Positions 26,612 to 36,493 of a stretch of DNA of 64,000 nucleotides are shown in pieces. Each line of letters opens with the position of its first letter. The first letter of the stretch is position 1. The translations under genes and the position numbers were made by a program. Where the stretch lies: contig NC_015732.1 of the NCBI RefSeq assembly GCF_000219725.1, forward strand, positions 2,170,001 to 2,234,000, given 5' to 3'. The stretch is from Gracilinema caldarium DSM 7334 (GTDB lineage: Bacteria > Spirochaetota > Spirochaetia > Treponematales > Breznakiellaceae). A model generated the notes under the pieces. That model was not told where the DNA came from. It did not search any database and worked only from the letters and a program-made list of their open reading frames with translations.

Positions 26612-27930
26612 AAATCCAGGGCAAAAACTTTGCTTCTCCGTTCCTGATTATATACCTTTCGTTTTTTTTCCGGAAGTTCTCCTACAGGAATTTCACGGAA
26701 CCCTAAATATTCAAACCAATCATGGGTTCGGGTTGTGAGTACAAAAACCCTACGGAAAGACCGTTTCCGGGCCCGGTCTATCAGGTACCCAACTATTCGG
26801 CGACCTAGCCCAAGATCTGTATAGTGGGGATCCGTTGCCAATGCGGCAATTTCCCCCTGGGCTTCTCCCCAATCGTGAAGGGCCCCGCAGGCATGAACCG
26901 AGCCGTCTACTTCATACACCACATAATCATCCTTTCTTTCCAGAATCTGTTCAGCATTCCTTTGTAAGAGAATACCCTTTTCCATAAGGGGGCCCATGAG
27001 CCGAAGTACCTCAGCCACATCCGAAGCTTGCAGGGGCCGGATAGATTCATATTCATCGGCATACACCATGGTACCCACGCCCAGGTTAGAAAAGAGTTCC
27101 CTCAGGACCGCCCCTTCTTCCCGGCTGTTAACAATATGCACCCGTTCTACTCCAAGGCGTGAGGCTCGGATTGCCAGGGCTAGTTCTTTTAAGGCCGGTT
27201 CATCTGCTTTTTTTTCATTGAGCTTTATAATTTCTTCTGCTTCCTGAGGGGTGAGTCTTGCAATTCGGTTTGATGAACCAGAAACGACCGATTCGGGAAT
27301 ACTACAAGTTTCTGTAGATATTCCAGGCCTGTTGGATACAATAAAAAACTTAACCGCTCCCAAGGCCTGACAAGCAGCAAGGGCAATTTCATCGCTGGGT
27401 AAATTATAGGGCTTTCCTGCAGGACTCCATCCGATACAAGGCAAGATTGGCACCATACCTAGATCCATCAATTTTTTAAGACTTTCTATCTGTATTTTAT
27501 CTACCATACCAGAATGTGCAAAATCTCTGCCATTAACAACTCCAATCCCTCGAGCCCGGACAAAATTGCCAATCACTGCATCAACTCGGCTTGCAGACAG
27601 TTCGGTCATATAGCGGGTGGCAACCTCAAAGGCTGCCATTTTTACAAAAGGTATTGCGTCTTCAGTAGTGATTCGAACTGAACCTTCATAGACAGATTCA
27701 ATATCATATTCTTTTAGAACCGCATCAATCCATTCCTTAGCACCAGGCACAATGACAATGCGGATCCCCGTCTGTGCCAGCAGGGCCAGGTCTTTCATGA
27801 GATATTTAAACTGTTGGTCCTCGGTAACAGGGAAATCAATCTTGAACACCATGGTAGTACCATCAAAGCGGCTCTGATAATAAAAAGCTTCCCGTATCAG
27901 GTCCACCTGGCTCCGGTTGTCTGTTTCCAT
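26608..27930 (-). CDS. argA: N-acetylglutamate synthase (amino-acid N-acetyltransferase)
   Basis: 440 aa, the length and two-domain layout of E. coli ArgA: an amino-acid-kinase-like domain (residues about 20-285; IVIVPGAKEWIDAVL, GVVNGRDFAHSGMVDKI) fused to a GNAT acetyltransferase domain (residues about 295-440; ALATDPHYTDLGLGRRIVGYLI, the acetyl-CoA loop). It makes the first intermediate of arginine synthesis. No other arg gene is nearby. It heads the argA-recO-pdp-recJ-M23-rpsU string. The ATG has no Shine-Dalgarno sequence and lies 6 bases after a TACAAT box, so the mRNA may be leaderless. Confidence 0.92.
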   Translation of the reverse strand: METDNRSQVDLIREAFYYQSRFDGTTMVFKIDFPVTEDQQFKYLMKDLALLAQTGIRIVIVPGAKEWIDAVLKEYDIESVYEGSVRITTEDAIPFVKMAAFEVATRYMTELSASRVDAVIGNFVRARGIGVVNGRDFAHSGMVDKIQIESLKKLMDLGMVPILPCIGWSPAGKPYNLPSDEIALAACQALGAVKFFIVSNRPGISTETCSIPESVVSGSSNRIARLTPQEAEEIIKLNEKKADEPALKELALAIRASRLGVERVHIVNSREEGAVLRELFSNLGVGTMVYADEYESIRPLQASDVAEVLRLMGPLMEKGILLQRNAEQILERKDDYVVYEVDGSVHACGALHDWGEAQGEIAALATDPHYTDLGLGRRIVGYLIDRARKRSFRRVFVLTTRTHDWFEYLGFREIPVGELPEKKRKVYNQERRSKVFALDL

Positions 27931-27936
27931 AATAGT

Positions 27937-27942
27937 ATTGTA
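27937..27942 (-). promoter_or_regulatory. -10 box of the argA operon
   Basis: TACAAT on the minus strand, with TTTTCA/TTTCAT 17-18 bases upstream. ATG follows after 6 bases. Confidence 0.5.
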
Positions 27943-28123
27943 CGGCGAATCCAGGGAAAATGAAAAGCCTAAAGCAGGTTATTTTACCGGTAATCCATTT
28001 TAATTAATGTTTAAATACTAAAACAATGATATATATAAAACCTTTGAAAATCTCTCTTGCCAACACCCCTTTATATGGTGTATGTATTACTACAATAAAC
28101 GCTACCAGTAGAGGAAGTAGAAT

Positions 28124-31100
28124 ATGAAAATTGATCGTCTCTTTACCACAGCAGAATCGGGCCCCTATGAGGGCATAACCTGGGAAAAACGAAAAAGTGA
28201 AATCCGAAACCCCGATGGCCGCCTCATTTTTTCCGAAGAGACGGTCATAGTTCCCTCTTTTTGGAGCCAAATTGCCACCGATATCATTGCCCAGAAATAT
28301 TTCAGGAAAGCCGGGGTTCCCGCTGACAAAGCCCTGGAATGGAAACACTGGGTCCCCAAAAAGAAAGAGAAAAGCTCCCAGAGGACAGATCCAGGGGACA
28401 GCATCCCCCTAGATGGATCCGAACACGATGCCCGGCAGGTCTTTCACCGGCTGGCCTACACCTGGATGGATTGGGGCCGCCAGTCTCATTACTTTGACAG
28501 TGATGAGGATGCCAAGGCCTTTTATGACGAACTCTGTTACATGCTGGCCCACCAGATGGCAGCCCCCAACAGCCCCCAGTGGTTTAACACGGGACTCTAT
28601 GCGGTCTACGGCATCGACGGACCGGCTCAGGGGCACTATTACTTCGATCCCACCGAAGGGAAACTGAAAAAGTCCGATTCGGCCTACAAACGGCCCCAGC
28701 CCCACGCCTGTTTTATCCTTTCCATAGAAGATGACCTCGTAAACGAAGGGGGCATTATGGACCTCATCACCCGGGAAGCCCGGCTCTTTAAGTACGGCTC
28801 CGGAACGGGATCCAATTTTTCCAAAATCCGCGGCGCCAATGAACGGCTCTCCGGCGGCGGGGTATCTTCGGGGCTCCTTTCATTTCTGAAAATCGGCGAC
28901 CGGTCCGCCTCGGCCATAAAGTCCGGTGGCACCACCCGGCGGGCGGCCAAGATGGTCACCCTGGATGCGGACCATCCGGACGTGGAAAAATACATCGACT
29001 GGAAGGCCGAAGAAGAACACAAGGTAGCCGCTATGGCAACCGGTTCGGTCATCATAAAAAAACACCTGGATGGGGTAAAAAAGGCAGTTCAGAGCTTCCG
29101 GGGGCCCGATGAAGACCGCTTTAACGCCCTCAAAAATCATGAACTGGCTGCAGCCCTCCGCGCTGCCCTCCGGGACCAGATTCCTCCAACCTACCTGTAC
29201 CAGCTCCTCCGGCGCCTCGAACAGGGGGACGATACGGTCAATCCTGCGGTTTTTTCCACCGCCTGGGATGATGAGGCCTACAACACCGTATCGGGTCAGT
29301 CCTCCAACAACAGCCTCCGGGTTACGGATGCCTTCATGCAGGCGGTCCTGGATGATGCGGACTGGCAGCTCACCGGCCGGACCGATAAAACCATGGTTAA
29401 GACCGTTAAGGCCCGCAAGATCTGGGACCAGGTTGCCCGTTCTGCATGGCAATGTGCCGACCCGGGGCTCCAGTTCCATACCACGATTAACGACTGGCAC
29501 ACCTGTCCCGCGGGAGGAGAAATCCGCGCATCCAACCCCTGTTCGGAATACATGTTCCTCGATGATACGGCCTGCAACCTGGCATCCATCAACCTGCTGA
29601 CCCTCTATAATCCGGAAACAGGAACCTTTCATATTGATGGATATCTCCACGCGATCCGGATCTGGACCATGGTGCTCGAAATTTCTGTAGTTATGGCCCA
29701 GTTTCCCTCACCCCAGATTGCCAAACTTTCTTATGAATACCGGACCCTAGGCCTCGGTTATGCCAACCTGGGAAGCCTCCTCATGGTGATGGGCCTGGCC
29801 TACGACTCCAGGGAAGGCCGGGCGGTGGCGGGAGCCCTGTCAGCCATGCTTTCCGGCGAAGCCTATAAACAGTCCGCCCTGATGGCCAAGGAATTTGGCA
29901 CCTTCCTCCGCTATCCGGAAAACCGGGAAGCCATGCTCCGGGTCATCCGGAATCACCGCCGGGCGGCATATAATGCAAAACCGGAAGAATATGAAGGTCT
30001 CCATACAATTCCCGTCGGTATCGATGCCGAATCCTGCCCTGCAGATCTCCTCGCCGCGGCACGGAAATGCTGGGACGAAGCCCTGGAACTGGGAAATCAG
30101 TTCGGTTACCGGAATGCCCAGGTTACCGCGATCGCGCCGACGGGAACCATCGGGCTCCTCATGGACTGCGACACCACCGGCATTGAGCCGGACTTTGCCC
30201 TGGTTAAATTCAAAAAACTTGCCGGCGGCGGTTACTTTAAGATCATCAACCAGTCGGTCCCTCCTGCCCTGAAAGCTCTGGGCTACGCCCCGGCAGAAAT
30301 CGAAGAAGTAGTCGCCTATGCCCTGGGACACAAGACCCTGAAGGATGCACCGGGGGTGTCCCTGGAAACCCTGAAAGCCAGGGGCTTTACCGATGAGGTC
30401 CTTGCCAAGGTAGAAGAGGCGGTAAAAACTGCCTTCTCCCTGGAATCGATTTTCAGCCCCTGGATTATCGGCAGGGACTTTGTGGAACAGACCCTCAAAA
30501 TTCCTGAGGCTACCTGGGCCCTCCCGGGTTTCAGTCTCCTCAAGCACCTGGGATTCACCGCTGAAGAAATTGATGCGGCAGAAACCTTTGCCTGCGGAAC
30601 CATGGGGGTCGAAGGATCCCCTACCCTCAAACCAGAACACCTCAAGGTCTTTGATACCGCTACCCCTTCGGGTAAAAACGGCAAACGGTCCATTTCCTGG
30701 ACTGCCCATATCGAGATGATGGCTGCAACCCAGCCCTTTATTTCAGGCGCAATTTCCAAGACCATCAACATGCCGAACAGTGCCACCTATGAAGACGTTA
30801 AGGGGGCCTACATGCTCTCCTGGCGCCGGGCAATCAAGGCCGTCGCGCTCTACCGGGACGGGTCCAAGCTGTCCCAGCCCCTTTCATCCTTTGCACCGGG
30901 CACTGACCCCCTGGCAGATACCCTCCTGGCCCTGCAGAAGGACCTGGACAGTGGTGCAGACACCGCAGGTCCCGCCCGCGCCGGCACTGCAAAAGCCGAC
31001 ATGGCCGGTGCCATCCTGAGCCCCGAAGGCAAGCGCTTAACCAACAAGTGGGACCTGCGGGGCGTACGGAAACCCCTGCCGAACCGCCGCACCGGGTATA

Positions 31101-31831
31101 CCCAGAAAGCGAAAATCGGGGGCCACTCCATCTTTATCCGGACCGGTGAATATGAAGATGGCAGCCTTGGTGAAATATTCCTGGATATGCACAAGGAAGG
31201 GGCCGCCTTCCGAAGCTTAATGAACAGCTTTGCCATCGCCGTCTCCCTGGGCCTCCAGTACGGTGTACCCCTTGAAGAATATGTAGATGCCTTTACCTTC
31301 AGCCGCTTCGAACCTAACGGCATGGTCCAGGGCCATGACTATGTAAAGATGGCCACCAGTGTGATCGACTATATTTTCCGGGATCTGGCCATCAGCTACC
31401 TGCGCCGCACCGACCTGGCACAGGTAAAACCGGAGGACCTCCTGGCTACCGGCACCAAGAGCGATAACGGGAATGGCCATACCATGGTCAGCGCAGGATT
31501 CAGACCCCACCGGCCAGCCACTGTACCAGTAGAGGCAGAAGAGGGCGAACAGGCACAGCCTGAGGCGGCTATACGCGACAGAAAGAATGGAACCGGGGCA
31601 ACTGCCTCGACGGGGTTTCAAAACACCGAAACCGCAGGATCAGCGGGCCTTGTGGATGTACAGAAATCCTCCAAGGCGAAACTAGAGGCAGAGCAGGCCA
31701 TCAAAATCGCCCAAGCCCGGGTTAAGGGCTACGAAGGGGATCCCTGCCCCGTCTGCGGCTACTTCACCCTGGTCCGCAACGGCACCTGTCTCAAATGCGA
31801 CACCTGCGGTAGTACCACCGGCTGCAGTTGA
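28124..31831 (+). CDS. nrdJ: vitamin B12-dependent (class II) ribonucleoside reductase
   Basis: 1235 aa, large class II type with a C-terminal zinc tail. Visible: the active-site Cys in [31 protein letters not shown], the [21 protein letters not shown] catalytic loop (Asn, Cys, Glu), [32 protein letters not shown], and at the end [22 protein letters not shown] with paired cysteines that should reduce the active-site disulfide. It makes deoxyribonucleotides with adenosylcobalamin. The SD is GAGGAAG before the ATG. The 193-base upstream region shows no recognisable cobalamin riboswitch or NrdR box. GC content is clearly the highest in the window. Confidence 0.97.
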   Translation: MKIDRLFTTAESGPYEGITWEKRKSEIRNPDGRLIFSEETVIVPSFWSQIATDIIAQKYFRKAGVPADKALEWKHWVPKKKEKSSQRTDPGDSIPLDGSEHDARQVFHRLAYTWMDWGRQSHYFDSDEDAKAFYDELCYMLAHQMAAPNSPQWFNTGLYAVYGIDGPAQGHYYFDPTEGKLKKSDSAYKRPQPHACFILSIEDDLVNEGGIMDLITREARLFKYGSGTGSNFSKIRGANERLSGGGVSSGLLSFLKIGDRSASAIKSGGTTRRAAKMVTLDADHPDVEKYIDWKAEEEHKVAAMATGSVIIKKHLDGVKKAVQSFRGPDEDRFNALKNHELAAALRAALRDQIPPTYLYQLLRRLEQGDDTVNPAVFSTAWDDEAYNTVSGQSSNNSLRVTDAFMQAVLDDADWQLTGRTDKTMVKTVKARKIWDQVARSAWQCADPGLQFHTTINDWHTCPAGGEIRASNPCSEYMFLDDTACNLASINLLTLYNPETGTFHIDGYLHAIRIWTMVLEISVVMAQFPSPQIAKLSYEYRTLGLGYANLGSLLMVMGLAYDSREGRAVAGALSAMLSGEAYKQSALMAKEFGTFLRYPENREAMLRVIRNHRRAAYNAKPEEYEGLHTIPVGIDAESCPADLLAAARKCWDEALELGNQFGYRNAQVTAIAPTGTIGLLMDCDTTGIEPDFALVKFKKLAGGGYFKIINQSVPPALKALGYAPAEIEEVVAYALGHKTLKDAPGVSLETLKARGFTDEVLAKVEEAVKTAFSLESIFSPWIIGRDFVEQTLKIPEATWALPGFSLLKHLGFTAEEIDAAETFACGTMGVEGSPTLKPEHLKVFDTATPSGKNGKRSISWTAHIEMMAATQPFISGAISKTINMPNSATYEDVKGAYMLSWRRAIKAVALYRDGSKLSQPLSSFAPGTDPLADTLLALQKDLDSGADTAGPARAGTAKADMAGAILSPEGKRLTNKWDLRGVRKPLPNRRTGYTQKAKIGGHSIFIRTGEYEDGSLGEIFLDMHKEGAAFRSLMNSFAIAVSLGLQYGVPLEEYVDAFTFSRFEPNGMVQGHDYVKMATSVIDYIFRDLAISYLRRTDLAQVKPEDLLATGTKSDNGNGHTMVSAGFRPHRPATVPVEAEEGEQAQPEAAIRDRKNGTGATASTGFQNTETAGSAGLVDVQKSSKAKLEAEQAIKIAQARVKGYEGDPCPVCGYFTLVRNGTCLKCDTCGSTTGCS

Positions 31832-31849
31832 TAACACACCCGTAGAACT

Positions 31850-31888
31850 GTCCCGTAGCTCGAGAATGGTACGGGACTGCTTTTATTT
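31850..31888 (+). terminator. nrdJ terminator
   Basis: Stem GTCCCGTA (31850-31857) / TACGGGAC (31870-31877), followed by TGCTTTTATTTT. Confidence 0.8.
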
Positions 31889-31895
31889 TAAGGCT

Positions 31896-32036
31896 TTATA
31901 CCAGCCGAACTTCGTCTCCATATGCAGTCAGCTTTGCATCATGGGTTAGAAACAGCAATGCTTCTGCCCTGGCCTGGGAGATGAGGATGCGGTCAAAGGG
32001 ATCGGCGTGTATCATTGGTATGACAGAGCAGTAAGC
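31896..32036 (-). pseudogene. remnant of a PIN-domain toxin (VapC-like) C-terminus
   Basis: A minus-strand frame of 46 codons ending in TAA at 31896-31898 reads HADPFDRILISQARAEALLF followed by a THDAKLTAYG segment. This is the C-terminal half of PIN-domain toxins, with the conserved DPFDR and the T-x-D-x-x-x-x-x-Y-G end. The frame is closed by a stop just upstream (32043-32045) and no start or N-terminal half follows, and no antitoxin is seen, so it is a decayed toxin-antitoxin relic. Confidence 0.7.
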
Positions 32037-32128
32037 TGTCCTTTACATCGTTTTTTCATATACACCCGCCAAGACTCATTGCTAGTTTCACCAAATTTGA
32101 GACAAGCTCTTTTTAGAGATGCCGTTAA

Positions 32129-34192
32129 TTAAAATTTGGGGATTTTTGGTATTTCTTTAATTTGATCCTTTACTTGATCTTTTATTTTATCGGCTGCCTG
32201 ATTTTTCATTTTATTACTATAACTATCGAGTTCTTTTTTCTTTGCAGTAAGCGTATCTTCTAAAGCCTTTACATCTTTAATTTTTTCAAGAGAATCTATA
32301 TTAAGCAGCTTGTACGCTTCAGAAACTTCCTTGTTTTTCTTCAGTTCCGGTTCCAATTTATTATAGAAAGCTTGAGTAAGCTGAACTTCAGCTTCTTGAG
32401 TCATTTCATTAAATATTTTTGAAAATGCATTTGCCAGCACAGTATCGAGATTAGAACCTATATTCATCGAAATAGTACGATTTTGATGAATAACATATTC
32501 AACATGCAATGAAATTACCGGTGTTTCATGAAAAGCTTTGACAAGCCCTTTGGCAACAATATGATTAGGATCTGCTGTTTCAATATGGGCAGAATGAGTA
32601 CTCACGTCTGCAGAACCAATAACACTACCTTCTTGTTTAACTGCAAAAGTATTCTTTACAGCATAAGTACCTGTAATAGATTTTAAACCTATAGAATCTA
32701 ATCCCTCATCAATCGTAAAGGGATAGCCCTGCATCTCTATTGTAGCGCTCAAACTATTTTCGCTGTTCGTTCTTCCATCAATATAACCATTAATTAAAAA
32801 TGACTTGGAATCATGGGTTTGATTAAATAACATGGTGACTGGCTTTCCCCATACATCAGGATCATTAGAAATATCTTTTATCCATCCTATATTTGATACC
32901 TTTGTTTTACTGTCCTTTGTAGAAAATCCTATATTTTCAATTAACAATCTTGGATAATTCTTGGTTGGGAAATAAACCGAATAACCTTTCCTTTGCGGTT
33001 CAACTTTTTTAACTTTTTTTTCATCCTTATTAGTCTTTATATTTTTAGATAGTTCAAGCCCCTTCATTGCATATACATACAATTTCCCCAGTTTTTCTTC
33101 TAAATAAGCTGATACTATTTGGCCAACAATTCCTGTTGTTTTTCCATTAGAGAAATTAAGAAATGATTTAAGATAGTCAATATCCTTGGTAATACTATCC
33201 TTTGCTTCTTTTGATTTTAGCTCAATATTTTTATATTCAGCAGTAATATCCTTATTAATCTGTGAAGTTTTTACTTGTAAATCCTGTACCATGGGATAGA
33301 GGGCATTAACTTTATTATAAGCCTCCTGGGCTTCGTTGAAGCTTTTTATCGAAGCAACATTAATCTTTTTAACTTCATCAATGTTATTTTTCACAACTTC
33401 GATATCATTTTTGCTTTCTTGTAAAGTAGTTTCCCATTTTAATTTTGATTTTTCAATTTCGGTATTTAAATCATTATATAATTGCAAGCTTTTAAGATTT
33501 GCAGTCTGTTCTTCAATAATCCGCTCTACCGGTATATTTGAAAAATCCAATAAATTCTGCACTAATTTGTTATCTTTAGGTTGCTTTGGGATGCTCGAGT
33601 CGGTTCTCTTTTTTAAACGGCCATCAGTCTTACGATCTGTGCCCCACTGAATATTTTGGCACTCAATGTTTTGAATAATAATTTTTCCTCTGAACAACTC
33701 GGAGGTTAATAAACGTACTTCTGTTTTTCCAAATTCTACAAGATTCTTAAATGGCTCAGTATCACTTGCTATCACCAGCCTGTTTAAGCTGATATGGGCT
33801 TTAACCAATCCCACCTGAACACCTTGGGCTTCCACCTTTGCATTAAAAATACTTTCAAGCCCCCTTTCTATCATGGTTTTTGCTAAAGAGTTTTTAAAAA
33901 AAAGGGAAAACACCACTACAGTACCTAAAAGGAACAACAATATTCCTATTCGTACTGGATCAATCACCCCTTTGTTTTTTTTAACTGCATCTGCAATTTT
34001 TTTAAGGCGATTCGCATCGGCTTGAGAAATAGTATCTTTAAGTTGATAATAACCGTTCTCATTTTTAAAGAATAATTGGTTAATAAAATCAACATCCGCT
34101 TTAATATATATTTTCTTAAGAACCTTATGTTGAAAAACCTTCTCCTTAAGAGGTTTTTTAAAAAGAGAAGGAATTTTTATCTTCTGAGCCAT
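32129..34192 (-). CDS. TIGR03545 family protein
   Basis: 687 aa. One membrane segment (residues about 102-122, GILLFLLGTVVVFSLFF) follows a basic N-terminal region that may be a small domain; the rest is predicted to be outside the cytoplasm, with a coiled-coil-rich central part (residues about 215-345) and a Lys/Asp-rich C-terminus. This matches TIGR03545 proteins, which have no known function and are typically found beside a TIGR03546 gene, as here (23 bases downstream of it). The SD is AAGGAG, 7 bases before the ATG. The gene is much more AT-rich than nrdJ, which suggests transfer. Confidence 0.8.
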   Translation of the reverse strand: MAQKIKIPSLFKKPLKEKVFQHKVLKKIYIKADVDFINQLFFKNENGYYQLKDTISQADANRLKKIADAVKKNKGVIDPVRIGILLFLLGTVVVFSLFFKNSLAKTMIERGLESIFNAKVEAQGVQVGLVKAHISLNRLVIASDTEPFKNLVEFGKTEVRLLTSELFRGKIIIQNIECQNIQWGTDRKTDGRLKKRTDSSIPKQPKDNKLVQNLLDFSNIPVERIIEEQTANLKSLQLYNDLNTEIEKSKLKWETTLQESKNDIEVVKNNIDEVKKINVASIKSFNEAQEAYNKVNALYPMVQDLQVKTSQINKDITAEYKNIELKSKEAKDSITKDIDYLKSFLNFSNGKTTGIVGQIVSAYLEEKLGKLYVYAMKGLELSKNIKTNKDEKKVKKVEPQRKGYSVYFPTKNYPRLLIENIGFSTKDSKTKVSNIGWIKDISNDPDVWGKPVTMLFNQTHDSKSFLINGYIDGRTNSENSLSATIEMQGYPFTIDEGLDSIGLKSITGTYAVKNTFAVKQEGSVIGSADVSTHSAHIETADPNHIVAKGLVKAFHETPVISLHVEYVIHQNRTISMNIGSNLDTVLANAFSKIFNEMTQEAEVQLTQAFYNKLEPELKKNKEVSEAYKLLNIDSLEKIKDVKALEDTLTAKKKELDSYSNKMKNQAADKIKDQVKDQIKEIPKIPKF

Positions 34193-34215
34193 GTATCACT
34201 CCTTGCAGATATCCG

Positions 34216-34752
34216 TTAAAGGGCTGAAGAAATATCCTTAGTTTTTTTTGCAAGATTATAGAAAGTAGAAATGAGCGGGCTTTTCATAAAAGCCTTATAA
34301 ATTTTGCTGTTTTGAATCATGACCATGAAAGTATCCCTATACTTCTTAACTAGAAAGGTGAATACTAAAAATAACGGGATCCATAAAAACAACCCCACAA
34401 GAAACGCGCCGCATACAATCGTATTATTAAAACGAGTTAAAAATAGAAAGGGAACATTATATAGCTTGGTAAAAAAAGCATAGAAACTTTTATGAGTAAG
34501 GACAGCGTAACCCAGGGTATGCAAAACGGGGTCACATATAAAAGCTAAGGGCTTACATAGGGCTATAACTATAAACATTATGCCCAAATTTGTTCGCAGA
34601 AAAAATACTAAGCAAAAAATAAGAAGCCATAAGAGATTTTGTGATGGCAACAGAGCTAACCAAACACCAAAGGCAACACCGGATGCAATCTCCTTCGGGT
34701 TTTGATTCGAATTTAATGCTTTAAAAAGCTTAATGATCCATTTTATAAACAT
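34216..34752 (-). CDS. TIGR03546 family membrane protein (DUF2062-like)
   Basis: 178 aa with about three hydrophobic segments (residues 25-50, 53-80, 110-135). N-terminal LNSNQNPKEIASGVAFGVWLALLP is the DUF2062-type segment, in which the motif NPxxIAxGxAxGxxxxxxP is conserved. It is the partner of the adjacent TIGR03545 gene; the two probably work together in the envelope. A G-run (GGGGGGGG) precedes the ATG and may act as ribosome-binding site. AT-rich like its partner. Confidence 0.8.
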   Translation of the reverse strand: MFIKWIIKLFKALNSNQNPKEIASGVAFGVWLALLPSQNLLWLLIFCLVFFLRTNLGIMFIVIALCKPLAFICDPVLHTLGYAVLTHKSFYAFFTKLYNVPFLFLTRFNNTIVCGAFLVGLFLWIPLFLVFTFLVKKYRDTFMVMIQNSKIYKAFMKSPLISTFYNLAKKTKDISSAL

Positions 34753-34882
34753 TGTCCCCCCCCTGAATAACCAGGATGTTTATGTTAGTCCTAGTTTAAT
34801 TTTCCCATCCCATGATGTCAATCAAGGGCACATCTAAATACTCGGTTATATTTTGAGAGACCCCTGGCTATGAGATATTACC

Positions 34883-34912
34883 TTGCCCTGATCCCTGCTT
34901 TTTTCATATATT
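34883..34912 (+). promoter_or_regulatory. promoter of the ZIP transporter gene
   Basis: TTGCCC (34883-34888), 18-base spacer, TATATT (34907-34912), then 7 bases to the ATG. Confidence 0.6.
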
Positions 34913-34919
34913 TAAGTAT

Positions 34920-35729
34920 ATGGAATGGTTAGCTTCTTTAAGTGCCGTACCACAAGCTCTGGTAGCCACGCTCTTTACCTATGGGGTAACTGCGCTTGGA
35001 GCCGGTACGGTATTCTTTTTTAAATCGATTAACAGAAAAGTGTTGGATGCCATGCTCGGTTTTGCCGGAGGTGTCATGATTGCGGCCAGTTTCTGGTCCC
35101 TGCTTGCTCCTTCGATAGAACTTTCTGAGTCTATGGGTGGCATCCCATGGATACCCGCAGTGTTGGGTTTTCTTCTGGGGGGCCTCTTTCTCCGGGTTGT
35201 CGACCGGCTGCTCCCCCACCTGCATATCGAATATGACCGGAGTGAAGCAGAGGGTATAAAAACCAATTGGCAACGGTCTATTCTCCTAGTCCTCGCCATT
35301 ACCCTCCATAATATACCTGAAGGACTGGCAGTCGGTGTGGGTTTTGGGGCTGTCGCCGCCGGGATTCCCTCTGCAGGCCTGGCCGGTGCAGTAGCCCTTG
35401 CCATCGGCATCGGACTACAGAACTTTCCTGAAGGCGCTGCAGTTTCCATCCCCCTTCGCCGGGATGGGCTTACCCGACGTAAGGCTTTCTGGTATGGACA
35501 GCTATCAGGTATTGTAGAGCCCTTTGCCGGCGTAGCCGGGGCAGCCCTGGTAACGGTTATGCATCCCATTCTGCCTTACGCCCTCGCCTTTGCCGCAGGA
35601 GCGATGATTTATGTAGTAGCCGAGGAAGTAATTCCCGAATCCCGCCGGGAAGGAAATGAGCACATCGCGACCCTGGGCCTCATGCTTGGGTTTGCGGTGA
35701 TGATGACCCTAGACGTCGCCTTAGGTTAA
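34920..35729 (+). CDS. ZIP-family metal transporter (ZupT-like)
   Basis: 269 aa with about eight membrane segments. The two metal-binding helices are clear: [14 protein letters not shown] (residues about 130-143) and [16 protein letters not shown] (residues about 164-179). In the second the usual His is Gln, as in many bacterial GufA/ZupT members. It should import divalent metals such as zinc or iron. A variable His-poor loop (residues about 95-118, [12 protein letters not shown]) lies before helix IV. No Shine-Dalgarno sequence is seen. A terminator follows. Confidence 0.92.
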   Translation: MEWLASLSAVPQALVATLFTYGVTALGAGTVFFFKSINRKVLDAMLGFAGGVMIAASFWSLLAPSIELSESMGGIPWIPAVLGFLLGGLFLRVVDRLLPHLHIEYDRSEAEGIKTNWQRSILLVLAITLHNIPEGLAVGVGFGAVAAGIPSAGLAGAVALAIGIGLQNFPEGAAVSIPLRRDGLTRRKAFWYGQLSGIVEPFAGVAGAALVTVMHPILPYALAFAAGAMIYVVAEEVIPESRREGNEHIATLGLMLGFAVMMTLDVALG

Positions 35730-35754
35730 TGAGGTTCTCACTACCCACCTTTCC

Positions 35755-35790
35755 AAGCCGCACCTTACTATGTAAGCTGCGGCTTTTTTT
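35755..35790 (+). terminator. terminator of the ZIP transporter gene
   Basis: AAGCCGCA (35755-35762) pairs with TGCGGCTT (35778-35785), extended by CTTAC/GTAAG inside, followed by T7. Confidence 0.9.
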
Positions 35791-35799
35791 CTGCAACCC

Positions 35800-35828
35800 T
35801 TGCGTTATCGATATATTTAGTGCAATAT
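35800..35828 (+). promoter_or_regulatory. adk promoter
   Basis: TTGCGT (35800-35805), 17-base spacer, CAATAT (35823-35828). Confidence 0.55.
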
Positions 35829-35850
35829 GGGTGCAAATAGGAGCAAACCC

Positions 35851-36480
35851 ATGAAGCTAGTTTTTCTCGGACCTCCCGGAGCAGGCAAGGGAACCCTGGC
35901 CGCAAAGGCGGTGGAGTTCCTGCAAATTCCCCACATATCAACCGGGGCCATTTTCAGAGCCGCCATAGCCAATAAAACCGCCCTTGGCCTTAAGGTTAAG
36001 GAAATCATCGATGCGGGTAAGCTGGTGGATGATGAAACCACCATCGCCCTCGTCAGGGAACGGCTCGCCCAAGCCGATGCCCAAAAGGGATACATCCTGG
36101 ATGGATTCCCCCGGACCATTGCTCAGGCAGAAGCCCTGGAAGGCTTTTCCAAGGTAGACCGGGTGGTAAATTTCGACATTCCCGACTCAGCGGTGATTGA
36201 ACGGCTTTCGGGACGCCGGGTCTGCAAGAACTGCGGTGCTAATTATCATATTCTCTTTAACAAACCCAAAAAGGAAGGAATCTGCGACCTGTGCGGCGGC
36301 GAGCTGTATACCCGGGACGACGATAAGGCAGAAGCAATCCAGAAACGGCTCGAGGTCTACCGGGCCCAGACCGCGCCCCTCATCGACTACTACCGGAAGA
36401 AGGGTCTTTTAGTTGATGTAGATGCCCGGCCTGCGGTGGACCAGGTTATCGCCAATTTCCGCCAGGCCTTACAGGTTTAA
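35851..36480 (+). CDS. adk: adenylate kinase
   Basis: 209 aa. It starts MKLVFLGPPGAGKGTLAAKA (P-loop), has GAIFRAAIANKT and LDGFPRTIAQAEAL (AMP binding), and a zinc-type LID with CKNC and CDLC and RDDDK. It interconverts ATP, ADP and AMP. The ATG at 35851 gives the canonical N-terminus and follows AGGAGC; an ATG eight codons upstream overlaps the -10 box and is unlikely. It is convergent with the dus gene, 13 bases apart. Confidence 0.97.
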   Translation: MKLVFLGPPGAGKGTLAAKAVEFLQIPHISTGAIFRAAIANKTALGLKVKEIIDAGKLVDDETTIALVRERLAQADAQKGYILDGFPRTIAQAEALEGFSKVDRVVNFDIPDSAVIERLSGRRVCKNCGANYHILFNKPKKEGICDLCGGELYTRDDDKAEAIQKRLEVYRAQTAPLIDYYRKKGLLVDVDARPAVDQVIANFRQALQV

Positions 36481-36493
36481 AACAGCCGCGCCA

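Noticed and set aside
32037-32125. Minus-strand open stretch (about 35 codons) upstream of the PIN remnant that reads like protein (SLKRACLKFGETSNESW).
   Set aside because: It is in a different frame from the PIN fragment, has no start with a ribosome-binding site and I recognise no family. It may be part of the decayed toxin-antitoxin locus but cannot be supported as a gene.
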